A stretch of 64,000 bases of DNA, taken from Nostoc sp. MS1. GTDB lineage: Bacteria > Cyanobacteriota > Cyanobacteriia > Cyanobacteriales > Nostocaceae. The position numbers were made by a program, and so were the translations under genes. The stretch is taken from positions 744,001 to 808,000 of the forward strand of contig NZ_AP023441.1 in NCBI RefSeq assembly GCF_019976755.1, given 5' to 3'. Of this stretch, positions 62,195 through 64,000 are shown piece by piece; within the stretch, counting starts at the first letter, position 1, and the number at the start of each line of letters is the position of its first letter. Below the pieces are notes generated by a model, which saw only the letters and a list, made by a program, of their open reading frames with translations, did no database searches and was not told the DNA's origin.

Positions 62195-62365
62195 TTAAGG
62201 CTCAATCTTAATTGAGGGCGGGTAAATTTGGTCAACTTCATCCCAAGCATTGTTAGCCAGTGCCTCAAGTGCTTTGGCCAAATCTATAGGATGGTCAAAA
62301 GCTCCGGCTTGGAACTTCTGATAAAAAACTTGGATTTTTCAAAAAAGTAATTCTTCGCTGCTCAT
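62195..62365 (-). pseudogene. 56-codon gene with in-frame TGA, coupled to the integrase
   Basis: The ATG at 62365 overlaps the integrase stop codon as ATGA. The frame reads MSSEELLF, a TGA (62339-62341), then KIQVFYQKFQAGAFDHPIDL and on to a TAA at 62195-62197. The part after the stop (AKALEALANNAWDEVDQIYPP) is clearly coding in character. A single nonsense mutation is the simplest explanation (one change from TGG). It may be an excisionase-like or accessory gene of the integrase; that is inference. Confidence 0.7.
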
Positions 62366-62943
62366 AGTGTGGCGATCGCTCCTTTAACCTCATCGATGTC
62401 AATGTCAATGTATGGGTCTAAACCCTTGTCGTCGCGGTGTCCGGTAATTTTGCGAATCACAGATTTAGATGTGCCATTCTTCCGCAGCCGATTAACCAAA
62501 CTTCGGCGGGTGCTGTGGGTGCTAATTCCCTTGGCACTCATACCAGACCGTTCCACAGCCCGTTTGAGAATGTCATAGGCATTGCGTAAACAGATAGGTT
62601 TAGTCCCGCACCTGGAAGGGAACAACCACTCAGACTCCCCAGGCTCAAACCGTTCTAAAGATTCGCGTAAATTGTCATGTACAGGAATTTCCACAGATTC
62701 AGCTGTACCGTCTGGCCTGTGCTTCCTAATGATGGAGGGAAAAATCAGTATTGCCTTGGGCCGTCCCCGGCTGTCGTAGACATCGCTAACCTTCAGCTTG
62801 ATTAATGCCCCCCAACGTTCACCCGTGTACCAAGCTAGGTCAAGAAGCAATTTATATTTTTGAGTTTTAATCTGTTTACGCAATTTTGAATATTCATCAT
62901 TAGAGATGACAGCAGCTTTTCCTTTTCTGTTAATCTTGGGCAT
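62362..62943 (-). CDS. Minimal tyrosine recombinase (catalytic domain only)
   Basis: 193 residues from the ATG at 62943 (MPKINRKGK...). Catalytic residues: Arg43 in TGERWGALIKL, HxxR as H143-R146 in STHSTRRSL, His169 in TGHRDDKG and nucleophile Tyr178 in LDPYIDID. It lacks the N-terminal core-binding domain of phage integrases. A 14-bp inverted repeat lies just upstream. It would insert or excise the surrounding element by site-specific recombination. The longer in-frame upstream extension to 63105 is unconvincing. Confidence 0.85.
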   Translation of the reverse strand: MPKINRKGKAAVISNDEYSKLRKQIKTQKYKLLLDLAWYTGERWGALIKLKVSDVYDSRGRPKAILIFPSIIRKHRPDGTAESVEIPVHDNLRESLERFEPGESEWLFPSRCGTKPICLRNAYDILKRAVERSGMSAKGISTHSTRRSLVNRLRKNGTSKSVIRKITGHRDDKGLDPYIDIDIDEVKGAIATL

Positions 62944-62963
62944 ATCAAAACCGAACTTTGAAT

Positions 62964-63000
62964 ATTCCGCTTTTACCCAGAAAATAGGTAAAAGCGGAAT
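62964..63000. promoter_or_regulatory. 14-bp perfect inverted repeat before the integrase
   Basis: ATTCCGCTTTTACC and GGTAAAAGCGGAAT at 62964-62977 and 62987-63000, spacer of nine. It lies 20 bp before the integrase start, read on the minus strand. A related GAATATTCCACTTCTAC occurs at 63070-63086. Candidate operator or recombinase-binding site. Confidence 0.6.
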
Positions 63001-63097
63001 TTTGTAGATATTCACTAATAGTAAATATTTGGCTAATCCTAGTTGTAGTAATAGTTTCACGTCATCAGTGAATATTCCACTTCTACATAAAACTGGA

Positions 63098-63130
63098 AGA
63101 GTCACACAACTAGAAAAATTGTGTGACTCT
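63098..63130. terminator. 12-bp perfect hairpin between the 63151 gene and the integrase
   Basis: AGAGTCACACAA and TTGTGTGACTCT with a nine-base loop. It lies downstream of the stop of the minus-strand gene at 63151. No T-run, so it is an attenuator or regulatory hairpin rather than a classical terminator. Confidence 0.5.
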
Positions 63131-63150
63131 CAAAATCATCAATTATATTT

Positions 63151-63438
63151 TTAGGCTCTATCGCGTATTAAATCTGAGTATACTTTTTCCCAATACCAAC
63201 TTTCATCTTTACCAGAAAACCTAGTCCTGGCTGAACTGATTAAGCGATTGCATATATCTTTATCACCATTCACCAAGTTTAATACCTTTTGTTTAAGAGC
63301 TTCGTTTACTGTTTGTTGTGGTTGTGGTTGTGCTTGCGCTTGTGATTGCGGTTGAGGTTTTCTAACCGTTTTAGAAGGTTCGGCTTTGTAGTTGTTTGTC
63401 AAGCCCCAAAACTGAGGCGGAGTTGTCCGATATTGCAT
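63151..63438 (-). CDS. Small hypothetical protein with Gln/Pro/Ala repeats
   Basis: 95 residues: N-terminal part with PQPQSQAQAQPQPQQ (34-49), a folded C-terminal half (NEALKQKVLNLVNGDKDICNRLI, FSGKDESWYWEKVYSDL). Possibly an element-borne regulator; no family recognised. Divergent from the last gene of the window. Confidence 0.65.
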   Translation of the reverse strand: MQYRTTPPQFWGLTNNYKAEPSKTVRKPQPQSQAQAQPQPQQTVNEALKQKVLNLVNGDKDICNRLISSARTRFSGKDESWYWEKVYSDLIRDRA

Positions 63439-63492
63439 AAAATTTAGCAGTCAACATTAAATCTATAATGCAGGATGTATCCTATTAGCTAA

Positions 63493-63518
63493 ATCAGGAT
63501 ACACCCTGATTTTTTGTG
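63493..63518. terminator. Hairpin AATCAGG/CCTGATT with T6, upstream of the last gene
   Basis: 7-bp stem AATCAGG (63493-63499) and CCTGATT (63506-63512) followed by six T on the plus strand. It precedes the 63594 gene, so it could be an attenuator for it. Very similar to the hairpin after that gene (63940-63968). Confidence 0.7.
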
Positions 63519-63593
63519 AACTTTTGATGAAAATACTGATTTTTATTCTTAATTTTAGAGGTTATAAAAAATCAGCAATTTAATTTAATTGAA

Positions 63594-63899
63594 ATGACTG
63601 CTATTAATATCGCTACAGACATACCTTCAAACATCAACACATTAGAAAAATTAGCTGTATGGTGTGGTTTAGCACTTGCCAATATCAATCCTTCTTTAAC
63701 AAGTGTTGAAGGCGTTGGATATACGGAAAGATGCGCTCAAGCTGGAGTATTTTACATACAAGCTGATAATAAATATCGCGCCCTCATCCGTAATTCTGTG
63801 CAAATGTCGCCTGATTATTTGGCAGGCGGCGCGAAATTGTGGACTTATGCACAAGAGCTTAGTAACACAGCACTTCCAGCTACATTCAAATCAAATTAA
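63594..63899 (+). CDS. Hypothetical protein, flanked by related hairpins
   Basis: 101 residues: MTAINIATDIPSNINTLEKL, AVWCGLALANINPSL, TERCAQAGVFYIQADNKYR, TYAQELSNTALPATF. Mixed helix and strand; no signal peptide. No family recognised. The two hairpins on either side (63493-63518 and 63940-63968) share AATCAGG/CCTGATT, so this gene sits in a cassette-like frame. Weak ribosome binding context. Confidence 0.65.
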   Translation: MTAINIATDIPSNINTLEKLAVWCGLALANINPSLTSVEGVGYTERCAQAGVFYIQADNKYRALIRNSVQMSPDYLAGGAKLWTYAQELSNTALPATFKSN

Positions 63900-63939
63900 T
63901 TTCTAAACTACTGCTGTGGAATTTCAATATCAAGAAGTA

Positions 63940-63968
63940 AATCAGGGTTATACATCCCCTGATTTTTT
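63940..63968 (+). terminator. Rho-independent terminator after the last gene
   Basis: 8-bp stem AATCAGGG (63940-63947) with CCCTGATT (63957-63964) and a T-run to 63968. It ends the 63594 gene. Confidence 0.8.
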
Positions 63969-64000
63969 ATTTAATTTTGAACCTGGCGGGCAGGTTTCCC

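Overview
The window looks like chromosomal DNA from a filamentous heterocyst-forming cyanobacterium of the Nostoc/Anabaena group. The HIP1 octamer GCGATCGC occurs throughout, many intergenic gaps hold tandem heptamer repeats (STRR type), and gene content is cyanobacterial: NAD(P)-linked Gap2, an IctB-family protein, NdhD, a TLP40/CYP38-like lumenal cyclophilin and AMIN-domain TonB receptors. No rRNA or tRNA gene and no CRISPR array was seen.

Layout. 1-6.8 kb: a polyamine ABC transporter (potA, 5' part of potD) with a four-helix-bundle S23-type gene between them, then two tandem PBP2 genes and a second S23 gene split by a 40-bp palindromic element with a 5-bp target duplication. 6.8-10.5 kb: a CheB-CheR-histidine kinase-receiver protein broken into three frames. 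10.7-14.9 kb: purA, rplY, an APH-like/P-loop kinase fusion and a small membrane protein. 15.1-21.2 kb: an iron/TonB locus (exbB-exbD divergent from a lone AMIN protein, a PepSY membrane protein and a TonB-dependent receptor) and a receiver-domain remnant. 21.2-36.3 kb: ndhD, a two-gene AAA ATPase/DUF4276 pair that resembles a defence module, an acyltransferase, proS, a GerMN protein, an ArsR regulator, efp-accB, a cyclophilin, a Uma2 nuclease-like protein, thiL, gap2 and nadD. 36.4-49.5 kb: murC-murB, ybaB, a small phosphatase, a substrate-binding lipoprotein, a LuxR-type regulator, smpB, a WGxxGxxG protein, ictB, pyrB, mgtE with a foldable leader, and a zinc-ribbon protein. 49.8-54.2 kb: an SDR, TauD-type dioxygenase, GST and EamA exporter in one direction, then a HAD hydrolase.

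54.3-64 kb is accessory DNA: gene remnants, an IS630-type element with a TA duplication inserted in an 80-codon gene, a long IS110-type transposase with which that gene overlaps by ATGA, a chain of small overlapping genes, a ribbon-helix-helix regulator behind TCACGTA repeats, a possible replication or DNA-binding protein, a minimal tyrosine recombinase coupled to a nonsense-interrupted small gene, and small unknown genes flanked by related hairpins. It reads as an integrated plasmid-like or integrative element decorated with insertion sequences. Its boundaries are not visible in this window.

Strongest direct-sequence observations: exact reconstruction of two insertion events (6461-6510 and 54804-56004), the foldable mgtE leader that could hide the ribosome binding site, and the coupled small-gene modules in the last 7 kb.
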